Shown in pieces: positions 1 to 8,196 of a stretch of 64,000 bases of DNA (positions within the stretch are counted from its first letter, which is position 1; the number at the start of each line of letters is the position of its first letter). The notes under the pieces were generated by a model, which did not search any database, was not told where the DNA came from, and saw nothing but the letters and a program-made list of their open reading frames with translations. Location of the stretch: positions 248,001 through 312,000 of the forward strand of contig NZ_JABFOE010000001.1 in NCBI RefSeq assembly GCF_013116745.1, written 5' to 3'. Origin of the DNA: Arthrobacter sp. 260 (GTDB lineage: Bacteria > Actinomycetota > Actinomycetes > Actinomycetales > Micrococcaceae). The position numbers and the translations under genes are program-made.

Positions 1-767
1 TCCGCGACGCGCTGCTCGATGACCGCTGTGACCTTGCGGTGCACTCCCTGAAGGATCTGCCCACCACCCCTGCCGACGGGCTGACAGTAGCTGCGATCCC
101 TGAACGCTCCGACACCCGTGACGCGCTCTGCGCCCGCGACGGACTGACTCTGGCTACCCTGCCCGACGGTGCCACGGTGGGAACCGGGTCCCCCCGCCGG
201 GCGGCGCAGTTGCGTGCAGCCCGGCCCGGCCTGGACGTCATCGACATCCGCGGCAACGTTGACACCCGCCTGGGCAGGGTCGCCGGGCTCAGTGACTCGG
301 GGCCCGGGGACCTGGACGCGGTGGTCCTCGCAGCAGCCGGGCTGCTCCGGCTCGGCCGTGATTCACACATCACCGAGCTCATCGACCCGACCGTCATGTT
401 GCCGGCTCCGGGCCAGGGAGCCCTTGCCGTTGAATGCCGGACCAGCGACGCCGAAGACTCATCGTTCGCCGCTGCCCTGCGCGACTATGACCACACCAGC
501 ACCCGGCTGGCGGTCACAGCCGAGCGGGCCGTCCTGCGCCGGCTCGAAGCGGGGTGCAGTGCACCCATTGGGGCGCTCGCCACGATCAACGAGGGGGTCC
601 TTGCCCTGCAGGCAGTGGTCTGCAGCCTCGACGGGACGAAACTGCTGCGCCTGGCCCGCTCGGGACGGGACCTCTCAGTTGACGGGGCCGACGCGCTCGG
701 TGTTGGGCTTGCTGAGGACCTCCTTGCTGCGGGGGCAGCCACCATCGCGCCACTCACCGCTCAATGA
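1..767 (+). CDS. hemC: Hydroxymethylbilane synthase (porphobilinogen deaminase), 5' end cut off
   Basis: Cytosolic enzyme that condenses four porphobilinogens into hydroxymethylbilane. The reading frame is open from base 3 with no start in the window, so the N-terminus lies to the left. The visible part opens with the conserved AVHSLKDLPT segment and has the GTGSPRR and DIRGNVDTRL substrate-binding motifs. It ends in the C-terminal domain with RLEAGCSAPIGA, whose Cys (codon at 555-557) carries the dipyrromethane cofactor. The stop TGA overlaps the hemD start as ATGA, so translation is probably coupled. About 250 residues are visible of the usual ~310, so roughly 60 are missing. Identification is firm from motifs and the hem context. 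Confidence 0.96.
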   Translation, partial: RDALLDDRCDLAVHSLKDLPTTPADGLTVAAIPERSDTRDALCARDGLTLATLPDGATVGTGSPRRAAQLRAARPGLDVIDIRGNVDTRLGRVAGLSDSGPGDLDAVVLAAAGLLRLGRDSHITELIDPTVMLPAPGQGALAVECRTSDAEDSSFAAALRDYDHTSTRLAVTAERAVLRRLEAGCSAPIGALATINEGVLALQAVVCSLDGTKLLRLARSGRDLSVDGADALGVGLAEDLLAAGAATIAPLTAQ

Positions 768-1681
768 CCCCAGCCCCGGCCTCCGGTGCGCTGCCGCTTG
801 AGGGTGTCAGCACCGTATTGCTGCGCGGGGCAGACCAGGCAGGGCCGATTCTCGCGGAACTGACCCTTCGGGGCGCGACCGTGAAACTGCTGCCGCTCAT
901 TGACTTCGAAATCCCCGAAGACACCGGACCGCTCGATGCAGCTCTGCACCGCCTGCAGTCGGGGGGTTTCAGCTGGCTCGTCGTGACGAGCAGCACCACC
1001 GTCCGCGCCCTGAAGCAGCGGTCCGCCCACCTCGGGCTGGACCTCCCCGGCGGGTTACCCCGCCACACCCGCGTCGCGGCAGTCGGCGAGGCCACCGCCA
1101 GCGCGCTGGCAGCCGAAGGGTACCGGGTGGATCTGGTTCCCGGGCGGACCGGCCAGGAAAGCGCCGCGTCCGGGCTGGCCGCAGCCCTGCGCACGCTGCC
1201 ACCCGAAGGCCAAGTCCTGCTCCCGCAGGCCGACCTCGCGGCTGACACCCTGGAACGTTCGCTCAGCGGGCAGGGCTGGGATGTTCTTAGAGTGATCGCC
1301 TACCTCACCGTCGCCTACCCGGCCGCTCCAGCACGGCGGCTGACCACTTTGGTCCCACCGGAAGCCGAGCGGGACGCGCCGACGTCGGCCGCGACCTCGG
1401 CTCCGACCGAACTGGATCCCGCAGGGTTCTGGGCGGCCGTGGCCGACGGCGCAGTCGACGCGGTGGTATTCACCTCACCAAGTACCGTCCGCAGGCTGGG
1501 CGAACAAAAGCCCAAACCAAGCGGAGCTAATTTCCCGGCCGGTCTGGCCGCCGTCATGATTGGCGCCAGCACGGCTGCCGAAGCGGTGCGGTGGGGCATG
1601 CCCGTCGCAGCCGTCGCCGCGGAACCGACACCCGCGGGAATAGCCGACGCCGTTGCCGCCGCGGTGCGGGACCACCCCTGA
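764..1681 (+). CDS. hemD: Uroporphyrinogen-III synthase
   Basis: Cyclises and inverts ring D of hydroxymethylbilane to give uroporphyrinogen III. The 305-residue protein has the weakly conserved two-lobe HemD pattern: an N-terminal LRGADQAGPILAELTLRG segment, WLVVTSSTTVRAL near the middle, AAVGEATASAL, and a second-lobe VDAVVFTSPSTVRRL followed by IGASTAAEA. HemD proteins are poorly conserved, so the call rests on these short motifs plus position between hemC and hemB. It begins inside the hemC stop (ATGA overlap). An insert of about 35 residues around codons 200-225 looks like a linker. Confidence is high from context. Confidence 0.92.
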   Translation: MTPAPASGALPLEGVSTVLLRGADQAGPILAELTLRGATVKLLPLIDFEIPEDTGPLDAALHRLQSGGFSWLVVTSSTTVRALKQRSAHLGLDLPGGLPRHTRVAAVGEATASALAAEGYRVDLVPGRTGQESAASGLAAALRTLPPEGQVLLPQADLAADTLERSLSGQGWDVLRVIAYLTVAYPAAPARRLTTLVPPEAERDAPTSAATSAPTELDPAGFWAAVADGAVDAVVFTSPSTVRRLGEQKPKPSGANFPAGLAAVMIGASTAAEAVRWGMPVAAVAAEPTPAGIADAVAAAVRDHP

Positions 1682-1716
1682 TCGTGACAGGCTAAGTGCA
1701 AGAGAGAAGGAGCACC

Positions 1717-2703
1717 ATGAGTTTCCCCCAACACCGGCCCCGTCGGCTGCGGACCACACCGGCGCTGCGCCGGCTGACGGCCGAGCATCGGCTCAGCCCC
1801 GCCGAGCTGGTGCTGCCAGCCTTCATCAGGGAGGGCCTCACCAGCCCACACCCTATTTCCTCGATGCCCGGGGTGGTCCAGCACACCACCGACTCCCTGA
1901 AGCGTGCCGCAGCGGAAGCTGTCGGGTTGGGAGTTGGTGGCATCATGCTGTTCGGTGTCCCGGCGCACCGAGATGCGACCGGTAGCGCCGGCCTGGACCC
2001 GGACGGCGTGCTGAACCGGGCAATCGCCGATGTCCGCGCCGAGGTGGGCGATGGCCTCGTCATCATGAGTGACGTGTGCCTTGATGAATTCACCGACCAC
2101 GGGCACTGTGGTGTCTTGGCCGCTGACGGCACGGTCGACAACGACGCCACGCTCGCCATCTACGCGGAGATGGCCGTCGCCCAGGCGGACGCTGGCGCGC
2201 ATGTGCTGGGGCCGTCCGGGATGATGGACGGCCAGGTGGCGGTCATCCGCCAGGCACTCGAGGAAGCGGGACACCAGGAGACAGCCGTGCTGGCCTACGC
2301 CGCCAAGTACGCTTCAGCGTTCTACGGTCCGTTCCGGGAGGCGGTTGACTCGCAGCTGAAGGGCGACCGGCGCACCTACCAGATGGACGCAGCCAACCGC
2401 CGCGAGGCACTGCTTGAGGTCGAACTGGACCTCGAGGAAGGAGCGGATATGGTGATGGTCAAACCCGCCATGAGCTACCTCGACATCCTCGCCGACGTCG
2501 CAGCGCTGTCCCCCGTGCCGGTCGGCGCCTACCAGATCTCCGGCGAGTACGCCATGATCGAAGCCGCCGCGGCCAACGGGTGGATCGACCGCCGCCGGGC
2601 CATCGAAGAATCTGTCCTTGGCATCAAGCGCGCCGGCGCGAACATTATATTGACCTATTGGGCCACTGAACTTGCCGGCTGGCTGAAGGAGCAACACTCA
2701 TGA
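1717..2703 (+). CDS. hemB: Delta-aminolevulinic acid dehydratase (porphobilinogen synthase)
   Basis: Condenses two 5-aminolevulinates to porphobilinogen. I chose ATG 1717 because AGAAGGAG lies just upstream; an in-frame GTG at 1696 has no such site. The product is 328 residues. The two Schiff-base lysines are visible in [16 protein letters not shown] (K197) and [12 protein letters not shown] (K249). The metal loop reads [16 protein letters not shown], with C121 and C131 retained but Asp (D123) at the middle cysteine position of the Zn-type three-Cys site, so it is a mixed site between the Zn and Mg classes. The stop overlaps the hemL ATG (ATGA). Confidence 0.97.
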   Translation: MSFPQHRPRRLRTTPALRRLTAEHRLSPAELVLPAFIREGLTSPHPISSMPGVVQHTTDSLKRAAAEAVGLGVGGIMLFGVPAHRDATGSAGLDPDGVLNRAIADVRAEVGDGLVIMSDVCLDEFTDHGHCGVLAADGTVDNDATLAIYAEMAVAQADAGAHVLGPSGMMDGQVAVIRQALEEAGHQETAVLAYAAKYASAFYGPFREAVDSQLKGDRRTYQMDAANRREALLEVELDLEEGADMVMVKPAMSYLDILADVAALSPVPVGAYQISGEYAMIEAAAANGWIDRRRAIEESVLGIKRAGANIILTYWATELAGWLKEQHS

Positions 2704-4025
2704 CCGTTTCAGAAGATCTTTTCGCTAGGGCTCAGACCCTGATGCCGGGCGGTGTGAACTCGCCGGTCAGGGCCTTTGGTTCGGTCGGAGGCACCCCCCG
2801 TTTCCTGGTCTCCGCGAAGGGCCCGCACGTCACCGACGCCGACGGCCGGGAGTACGTCGACCTGGTCTGCTCGTGGGGCCCCGCCCTGCTCGGACATGGG
2901 CACCCTGCGGTGCTGGACGCGGTGCACCGTGCAGCTGACAAGGGTCTGTCCTTTGGAGCGTCCACCCCCGCTGAGGCCGATCTGGCACAGCTGGTGCAGG
3001 ATAGGGTGCCAGCCGTGGAACGTCTCCGGATGGTCTCCACGGGCACCGAAGCCACCATGACCGCTGTCCGGCTGGCCCGTGGCTACACCGGACGCAACCT
3101 GATCGTGAAGTTCGCTGGGTGCTATCACGGTCACCTCGACTCCCTGCTGGCCGCCGCTGGCTCCGGGGTGGCCACCCTGGCGTTGCCCGGCTCGGCCGGA
3201 GTCACCGCGGCCACCGCCGCCGAGACACTGGTCCTGCCCTACAACGACCTTGCCGCTGTCGAGGCCGCGTTCGCCGAACACGGGGATTCAATCGCCGCGG
3301 TGATCACCGAGGCAGCGCCTGCCAACATGGGCGTCGTCACCCCCGGTCCCGGTTTCAACGCCGGTCTCGCCAGGATTACTGCGGCGCATGGCGCGCTGCT
3401 CATCGTCGACGAGGTCCTCACCGGATTCCGGGTGGGCCCGGGCGGGTACTGGGGCCTCACCGGGGGTGCCGCTGACACAGCCGAGGCCTGGACCCCTGAC
3501 CTGCTGACCTTCGGAAAGGTGATTGGTGGTGGCCTTCCCGCGGCGGCCCTCGGCGGCCGCGAAGAGGTAATGAACCACCTCGCCCCGCTCGGTCCCGTCT
3601 ATCAGGCCGGCACGCTCTCAGGTAACCCGCTGGCGATGGCGGCCGGGGTAGCCCAGCTGACCGCCGCAACGCCGGAGGTCTACCGGCAGATCGACTCCGC
3701 CTCGCTGGCCCTGTCAACGGCACTGTCCAGCGAACTGGACCGCGCCGGGGTGGATCATTCCATCCAGCGCGCGGGGAACCTGTTCAGCGTGGCCTTCGGT
3801 ACGTCGTCGGGCGGCGTGCACAATTACGCCGACGCGCTGGCGCAGCAGGCCTACCGGTACGCACCGTTCTTCCACTCAATGCTGGATTCAGGCGTCTACC
3901 TTCCGCCGTCGGTGTTCGAGGCGTGGTTCCTGTCCTCGGCGCACGACGACGCGGCCATGAACCGGATCTACGAAGCGCTGCCCGCAGCAGCGGCCGCCGC
4001 AGCGGGAGCGACTCCGGACAACTGA
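2700..4025 (+). CDS. hemL: Glutamate-1-semialdehyde 2,1-aminomutase
   Basis: PLP enzyme of the C5 pathway that converts glutamate-1-semialdehyde to 5-aminolevulinate, the HemB substrate. The 441-residue product carries the N-terminal [12 protein letters not shown] signature, the [12 protein letters not shown]sp-containing PLP motif and the Schiff-base lysine in [13 protein letters not shown] (K273). The substrate region [16 protein letters not shown] is also intact. The C-terminus is a short Ala-rich tail. It is the last gene of the hem operon; a 20-bp-stem terminator follows 16 bases after the stop. Its presence shows ALA is made from glutamyl-tRNA rather than from succinyl-CoA and glycine. 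Confidence 0.97.
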   Translation: MTVSEDLFARAQTLMPGGVNSPVRAFGSVGGTPRFLVSAKGPHVTDADGREYVDLVCSWGPALLGHGHPAVLDAVHRAADKGLSFGASTPAEADLAQLVQDRVPAVERLRMVSTGTEATMTAVRLARGYTGRNLIVKFAGCYHGHLDSLLAAAGSGVATLALPGSAGVTAATAAETLVLPYNDLAAVEAAFAEHGDSIAAVITEAAPANMGVVTPGPGFNAGLARITAAHGALLIVDEVLTGFRVGPGGYWGLTGGAADTAEAWTPDLLTFGKVIGGGLPAAALGGREEVMNHLAPLGPVYQAGTLSGNPLAMAAGVAQLTAATPEVYRQIDSASLALSTALSSELDRAGVDHSIQRAGNLFSVAFGTSSGGVHNYADALAQQAYRYAPFFHSMLDSGVYLPPSVFEAWFLSSAHDDAAMNRIYEALPAAAAAAAGATPDN

Positions 4026-4041
4026 ACCTGACTCAAGACAA

Positions 4042-4091
4042 CAAAGAACCCCGCACCGAGACGGTCTGCGCTCTCGGTGCGGGGTTCTTTG
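4042..4091. terminator. Bidirectional intrinsic terminator between hemL and metQ
   Basis: Perfect 20-bp inverted repeat (arms 4042-4061 and 4072-4091) with a 10-nt loop. The arms end in CAAAGAA/TTCTTTG, giving a T-rich exit on both strands. It sits between the convergent 3' ends of hemL (stop 4025) and metQ (stop 4105), so it probably ends both operons. Confidence 0.9.
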
Positions 4092-4104
4092 GGTTAAGTA
4101 TCGT

Positions 4105-4944
4105 TTAGGAAGCCGGTGCGACGTCGCCGCTCGGCCACTGCTCCTCGATGTAGGCCTTGACCTCGGGGGAGTGGAGGAGCTCTTCCAGCTTGTCGATCCG
4201 GGCGTCACCCTCCGAAGCGGTGTTCCACGCCAGGAAGTTTGCGTACGGGTTGCCGTCCAGCGACTCCACCACCAGAGCGTCGGTGGTGCTCAGGCCGGCG
4301 TCGAGAATGTAGTTCCCATTGATGATCGCCAGGTCGACGCTGGGATCCTGCAGGTCGTTGAGCAGCAGCTCAGGCTGGTTCTCGATGAACTCCAGACCCA
4401 TCGGGTTTTGCTCGTCGGACAGGGCGAGCACCGACGCGTCCTCGGCAACATCCTCCAGCAGCCCGGCATCCTGCAGCAGGGTCAGCGCACGGGCCTGGTT
4501 CGACGGGTCGTTGGTGATCGCAATGCGTCCACCCTCGGGGATATCAGCGATGTCGCCGTGCTGCTCGGAAAAGGCAGCGTACGGTTCGATGTGGACACCC
4601 TCGCCGTGGGAGAACTCGTAGCCCTGACCTTCGACCTGGCTCTCGAAATAGGGCAGGTGCTGGAAATAGTTGGCATCCAGATCCCCGTCGCTGAGAGCGA
4701 TATTGGGGGTGGTGTAGTCGTCGAACTCGGTGATCTCCAGGTCGAGCCCTGCGTCTTCGGCCAGATTTTCATCGACGAACTCGAGGATCCGGGCGTGGGG
4801 CTGCGGGCTTGCGCCAACGGTGATGGTCTGGGGGTTCGCCGGGTCCAGCGAGGAGACGACCTCGGTATCCGCCGACCCGCCACAGGCGCTCAGGGCCAGG
4901 GAAGCAGCGACACCGGTGATGGTGAGGGTGAGTAGCTTGCGCAA
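4105..4944 (-). CDS. metQ: Methionine ABC transporter substrate-binding lipoprotein
   Basis: Solute-binding component of the MetNIQ importer, anchored outside the membrane. The protein (279 residues) starts with a lipoprotein signal peptide whose lipobox LSAC puts the lipidated Cys at position 21. The NlpA/MetQ family pattern is clear: TVGASPQPHARILEFV near the N-terminus, ANYFQHLPYFESQ in the ligand-binding lobe, and AIINGNYILDAGL in the second lobe. It is the third gene of metN-metI-metQ; 53 nt separate it from the metI stop. Specificity for L- and/or D-methionine is inferred from family and the NIL domain of MetN. Confidence 0.93.
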   Translation of the reverse strand: MRKLLTLTITGVAASLALSACGGSADTEVVSSLDPANPQTITVGASPQPHARILEFVDENLAEDAGLDLEITEFDDYTTPNIALSDGDLDANYFQHLPYFESQVEGQGYEFSHGEGVHIEPYAAFSEQHGDIADIPEGGRIAITNDPSNQARALTLLQDAGLLEDVAEDASVLALSDEQNPMGLEFIENQPELLLNDLQDPSVDLAIINGNYILDAGLSTTDALVVESLDGNPYANFLAWNTASEGDARIDKLEELLHSPEVKAYIEEQWPSGDVAPAS

Positions 4945-4997
4945 CAGAATTGGTTTCCTTTCAAGATGACTTACAAAAAAGACTTGTGACCTGGTGG

Positions 4998-5744
4998 CTA
5001 GCTGCCGACCACCTGGACGGCAGCCCGACGGCGGAGGCGTTTGCCGCTTCCGGCTGTCGCGGCCGAGCGATGGTCAACGCGGCGGGCGGCGGCGTCACCG
5101 GCAAGCTGGATCGCCTGCACAATGAGCACGATGATGATGATCACCACCACCATGACTGTGGTGTCGAATCGTTGCAGGCCGTAGTTGTAGGCCAGCCGTC
5201 CGAGCCCGCCACCGCCGATGATTCCTGCCATCGCCGAGTAGCCGACCAAGGTGACCAGCGTCGTCGTGAAGGCGGCGATCAGGCCGGGAAGCGCCTCACG
5301 AAGCAGGACCTTGCTCACTACCTGCATCCGGGTGGATCCCATCACGAGGGCGGCATCGATCTTCCCGCTGCTCACATCCCTCAGTGACGTCTCGACCAGG
5401 CGTGCGAAGAACGGGATGGCACCAATGCTCAGTGACACCGACGCGGCGACCGGCCCGATCGACGTGCCGGTCAGGAGCCGGGCCAGCGGGATCAGCGAAA
5501 CCATCAGGATGGCGAATGGAATGGAACGGGTGATGTTGACGACGACGCCGCTGATCACCTTGTTGGTCAGTGGCATGGGACGGAGCCCGTCGGGGGCGCT
5601 GGCTGACAGGAAGACACCCAGGGGCAGCCCGATCAACAGGGTAAAGAACCCCGAGATGCCGACCATCTGCAGGGTCGCAGCAAACTCCTCGGGCAACGCG
5701 CGGGTGATACCAGGGTTGGTGAACAGCTGATCAAGAAATTCCAT
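4998..5744 (-). CDS. metI: Methionine ABC transporter permease
   Basis: Integral membrane permease of the methionine importer. The 248 residues contain five or so hydrophobic segments (about 25-48, 62-80, 95-115, 150-170 and 190-215). The ABC-permease EAA loop with downstream Gly is visible as LLREALPGLIAAF. The MetI-like SIPFAILMVSLIPLARLLTGT stretch supports the assignment. The start overlaps the metN stop by one base (TAATG), implying coupled translation. The C-terminal tail of about 30 basic residues is longer than in E. coli MetI. Confidence 0.93.
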   Translation of the reverse strand: MEFLDQLFTNPGITRALPEEFAATLQMVGISGFFTLLIGLPLGVFLSASAPDGLRPMPLTNKVISGVVVNITRSIPFAILMVSLIPLARLLTGTSIGPVAASVSLSIGAIPFFARLVETSLRDVSSGKIDAALVMGSTRMQVVSKVLLREALPGLIAAFTTTLVTLVGYSAMAGIIGGGGLGRLAYNYGLQRFDTTVMVVVIIIIVLIVQAIQLAGDAAARRVDHRSAATAGSGKRLRRRAAVQVVGS

Positions 5745-6718
5745 TACGCCACCTTCGCCGAGACGCCCTGGGCCTGCAGGTACTCGAGCATTTCATCGAT
5801 CGGCGCTGGCTCCTCGACCTCAATGCGGAGCCGGCCAAACCGGCTGTCTGCAAGCGTCTCCACACTTCCGGCCAGCACGTTGATCCTCAGGTCGAACTGG
5901 CGTCCAAGGTCGGACAGGACGGGCCCGGAGGCGACGTCACCGGCCAGCAGTAGTTCAAGGGCCGGCCGGTCGCCAGGTCGGTGGGCTGGCAATGGCAGGA
6001 GTGCCTGCGACAGTTTCCCGTCAAGCTTGGCGGCGACGTCCCGGAGTTGGCCATGCTCCACAACGCGTCCATCTTCCAGAAGGGAAACCGAGTCGCAGAT
6101 GCGCTTCACGACATTCATCTCGTGCGTGATGATGAGCACGGTCAAGCCCAGGGTGTCGGTGAGATTGTGGATCAGGTCCAGGATGTCATCGGTGGTCGTG
6201 GGGTCGAGGGCTGATGTGGGTTCGTCGCAGAGCAGCACATCCGGGTCGGAGGCCAGGGCCCGCGCAATCCCGACCCGTTGTTTCTGACCGCCGGAAAGCT
6301 GCGAGGGGTAGGCGTCAGCGAAACCGGCGAGGCCTACCAGGTCCAGGAGCCGTGCGACAGTGCTGGCAATGTCGGACTTCGGCGTCTTCACCAGCTCCAG
6401 CGGATGGGCGACGTTCTGCGCTGCCGTCCGCGAATCCATCAGGTTCGCGTGCTGGAACACCATTCCGATGCGACGTCGTGCGGTGCGGATTTGTGAATCG
6501 GGGACCGCGGTGAGTTCCCGGCCGTCGATCGTCACTGAGCCCGAAGTGGGACGGTCGAGGAGGGTCAGGCACCGGACGAGGGTGGACTTTCCGGCACCTG
6601 AGTGCCCGATGATCCCGTGGATTGACCCCCGCGGCACTGTCAGAGACACACCGTCCAGAGCGGTGATGGTGCGGGTGCCCTGCTGGTAGGTCTTGCGCAG
6701 GTCGGAGACGGTGATCAT
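5744..6718 (-). CDS. metN: Methionine ABC transporter ATP-binding protein with NIL domain
   Basis: ATPase of the methionine importer. The ABC motifs are in order: Walker A GHSGAGKST (38-46), Q-loop VFQHANLM, signature LSGGQKQR (141-148), Walker B VLLCDEPTSALDP and the switch HEMNVV. Residues about 245-324 form the C-terminal regulatory NIL domain that in E. coli MetN binds methionine and gives transinhibition. It is the first gene of metNIQ. GAGG lies just before ATG 6718, overlapping the stop codon of a possible short upstream frame (see findings). Identification is firm. Confidence 0.95.
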   Translation of the reverse strand: MITVSDLRKTYQQGTRTITALDGVSLTVPRGSIHGIIGHSGAGKSTLVRCLTLLDRPTSGSVTIDGRELTAVPDSQIRTARRRIGMVFQHANLMDSRTAAQNVAHPLELVKTPKSDIASTVARLLDLVGLAGFADAYPSQLSGGQKQRVGIARALASDPDVLLCDEPTSALDPTTTDDILDLIHNLTDTLGLTVLIITHEMNVVKRICDSVSLLEDGRVVEHGQLRDVAAKLDGKLSQALLPLPAHRPGDRPALELLLAGDVASGPVLSDLGRQFDLRINVLAGSVETLADSRFGRLRIEVEEPAPIDEMLEYLQAQGVSAKVA

Positions 6719-6724
6719 TGGCCC

Positions 6725-6858
6725 TCACGGTTGCAGATGCGCCCCAGGGCCTTGATGGATCCTGGTGGCGGGCGCACTCGCCAGCGCCCAAGCCATCTTC
6801 ACACGCATGAAAGAAGTGACTGAACTTTTGTGCTAAGCATCACGCTGACATTGCCAAT
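6725..6858 (-). promoter_or_regulatory. metN promoter and structured leader (candidate)
   Basis: Reading the minus strand, a possible promoter TTGGCA (6857-6852), 16 nt, TAGCAC (6835-6830) precedes metN. The transcribed leader could fold a GGGCGC/GCGCCC hairpin (about 6763-6788) and contains the near-palindrome GCCCTGGGGC. It also holds a 27-codon open frame (ATG 6808 to TGA 6725) ending six bases before the metN ATG. I could not match it to a SAM riboswitch consensus: a CAACC element is present but the AGAG kink-turn element is not. All of this is inference from sequence. Confidence 0.35.
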
Positions 6859-6879
6859 CCGGGATCTGCGCGACGATAC

Positions 6880-6894
6880 TCGAAGAATCTTCGA
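6880..6894. promoter_or_regulatory. 15-bp palindrome upstream of metN (candidate operator)
   Basis: Perfect 7+1+7 palindrome TCGAAGA-A-TCTTCGA, about 23 bases upstream of the proposed metN -35 box and 65 bases from the end of the exonuclease gene. Its position suits a dimeric regulator acting on metNIQ. The regulator is unknown and the site does not resemble the McbR motif I know. Confidence 0.35.
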
Positions 6895-6958
6895 CTGCTC
6901 GTCGTTGGGAAGCGCTGAATCGGTGAAGAGGCGAGGCGGAAGAAGTGGGGAGCGGTGG

Positions 6959-7645
6959 CTAGGAGGCGATTGCCGGCCAACGCCCCTCGACCACTGCCGA
7001 CGGGTCCTCGCGGCGGAGGTACTCCTGAAAGCTCTCGGCCTGCCGCGCCGCCCACACCACCTGCGATGCGTGAAGCGCATCGGCCGGGTGCTGCAGGCGG
7101 GGGAACCGGGCAGCCAGGACCGCTGCCACCCGCAACGTCGCCAGTACATCGGCGGCCGAGGTGTGGGCGTTCTCGAATGGCACCCCATAGTGTTCGCACA
7201 TGGCGGTCAGGGTCCGTTTGCCGCGCCGGTAGCGGTCCGCCTGCTTGTCCATGATGTAAGGATCCAGCACGGGGAACGGCAGCGGCACCGATACGCCGTG
7301 GCGTTCGCCTTCGCGGGCCAGCACGGTGAAGTCGTAACGGGCATTGAAGGCAAGCACCGGGGTGCCCGCGGCGAACAACCGGCCGAGGACCGCAGCGACC
7401 TGTCCGACAACCTGCTGCACCGGTTGGCCGTCCCGACGGGCCCGTTCGGTGCTGACCCCGTGGATGGCTGCGGCCTCGGCGGGAATCTCGACACCGGGGT
7501 CAGCCAGCCATTCGTGCTGTTCCAGCAGCGCCCCGTCGCCGTCGACCAGCAGGATCGAGGCGGTCACAATCCGCGCCTGCTGCGGATCGCGTCCGGTGGT
7601 TTCGAGATCAAATGCTGCGCGGGGGTGGTGGTGCCAACTGTCCAT
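6959..7645 (-). CDS. DEDDh-type 3'-5' exonuclease (DnaQ/polymerase III epsilon-like)
   Basis: Exonuclease-fold protein of 228 residues, a stand-alone DnaQ-like proofreading or nucleotide-trimming enzyme. The catalytic motifs are visible: Exo I FDLETTG (residues 12-18), Exo II AFNARYDF (about 100), and Exo III HTSAADV (about 160), the His marking the DEDDh subclass. IHGVSTERAR near residue 60 is the usual epsilon-family segment. No polymerase domain is fused. It is divergently placed from the alkyltransferase-like/adnA/adnB run, with 65 nt between starts. Its true substrate (DNA or RNA ends) cannot be read from sequence. Confidence 0.9.
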   Translation of the reverse strand: MDSWHHHPRAAFDLETTGRDPQQARIVTASILLVDGDGALLEQHEWLADPGVEIPAEAAAIHGVSTERARRDGQPVQQVVGQVAAVLGRLFAAGTPVLAFNARYDFTVLAREGERHGVSVPLPFPVLDPYIMDKQADRYRRGKRTLTAMCEHYGVPFENAHTSAADVLATLRVAAVLAARFPRLQHPADALHASQVVWAARQAESFQEYLRREDPSAVVEGRWPAIAS

Positions 7646-7710
7646 ACCTCAAGACGCTATCGGTCGGCTACGACATTTTCGGGGAGGTTCCTCCGGCTAG
7701 GCTGGAATTC

Positions 7711-8196
7711 ATGCGTGCGGACTTTGCTGAGGCGGTGTATGAGGTGGCGGAGCAGATTCCCGCCAGCCTGGTGTTGTCCTACGGCGACATTGCCGAACTC
7801 CTGGAAATGGCAGGCCCGCGCCAGGTGGGGGCTGCGATGTCCCGCTCCGGGGACGGCGTGCCCTGGTGGCGGGTTATCCGCGCGAGTGGGCAGCCACCCC
7901 GCGGCCTCAGCGCACGGGCGCTGCCCTTCTACACGGCAGAAGGAACTCCGCTGCGCACCAAAGAACCGGAAGTGGGAGGGTCCGCAGCCGGGTACACAAT
8001 CGATATGCGGTCGGCACGCTGGCATCCGACAGCCCACGAACGCACCATCCTCGACGGCATCCGCGACCGCCTTGCGGCCTACTCCGATCCGGCAGCGGCC
8101 CTCCCGGGATCGGCGGAGACTGTGTCAGGCGAAAGAATTGCGTCTCAGAAGGCTGCGGCGAAAATGTCAGTGGCCCGTGATGAGCTGTTGCCATGA
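7711..8196 (+). CDS. Alkyltransferase-like protein (ATL), MGMT family without the acceptor Cys
   Basis: Small (161 aa) protein of the O6-alkylguanine-DNA alkyltransferase DNA-binding fold. In active MGMT the acceptor motif is PCHR; here it reads VPWWRVI, with Trp52 at the Cys position. This marks ATL proteins, which bind O6-alkylguanine and hand it to nucleotide excision repair rather than repair it directly. The preceding YGDIAELLEMAGPRQVG is the winged-helix recognition region with the Arg finger environment. The start at ATG 7711 is chosen because upstream codons overlap the divergent exonuclease start. The stop overlaps the adnA ATG (ATGA), so it is co-translated with adnAB. Confidence 0.88.
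   Translation: MRADFAEAVYEVAEQIPASLVLSYGDIAELLEMAGPRQVGAAMSRSGDGVPWWRVIRASGQPPRGLSARALPFYTAEGTPLRTKEPEVGGSAAGYTIDMRSARWHPTAHERTILDGIRDRLAAYSDPAAALPGSAETVSGERIASQKAAAKMSVARDELLP

Noticed and set aside
6721-6800. Possible SAM-I or SAM-IV riboswitch upstream of metN
   Set aside because: Only a CAACC-like element and GC hairpins are present. The AGAG kink-turn and other consensus parts are missing, so I list only a generic structured leader.
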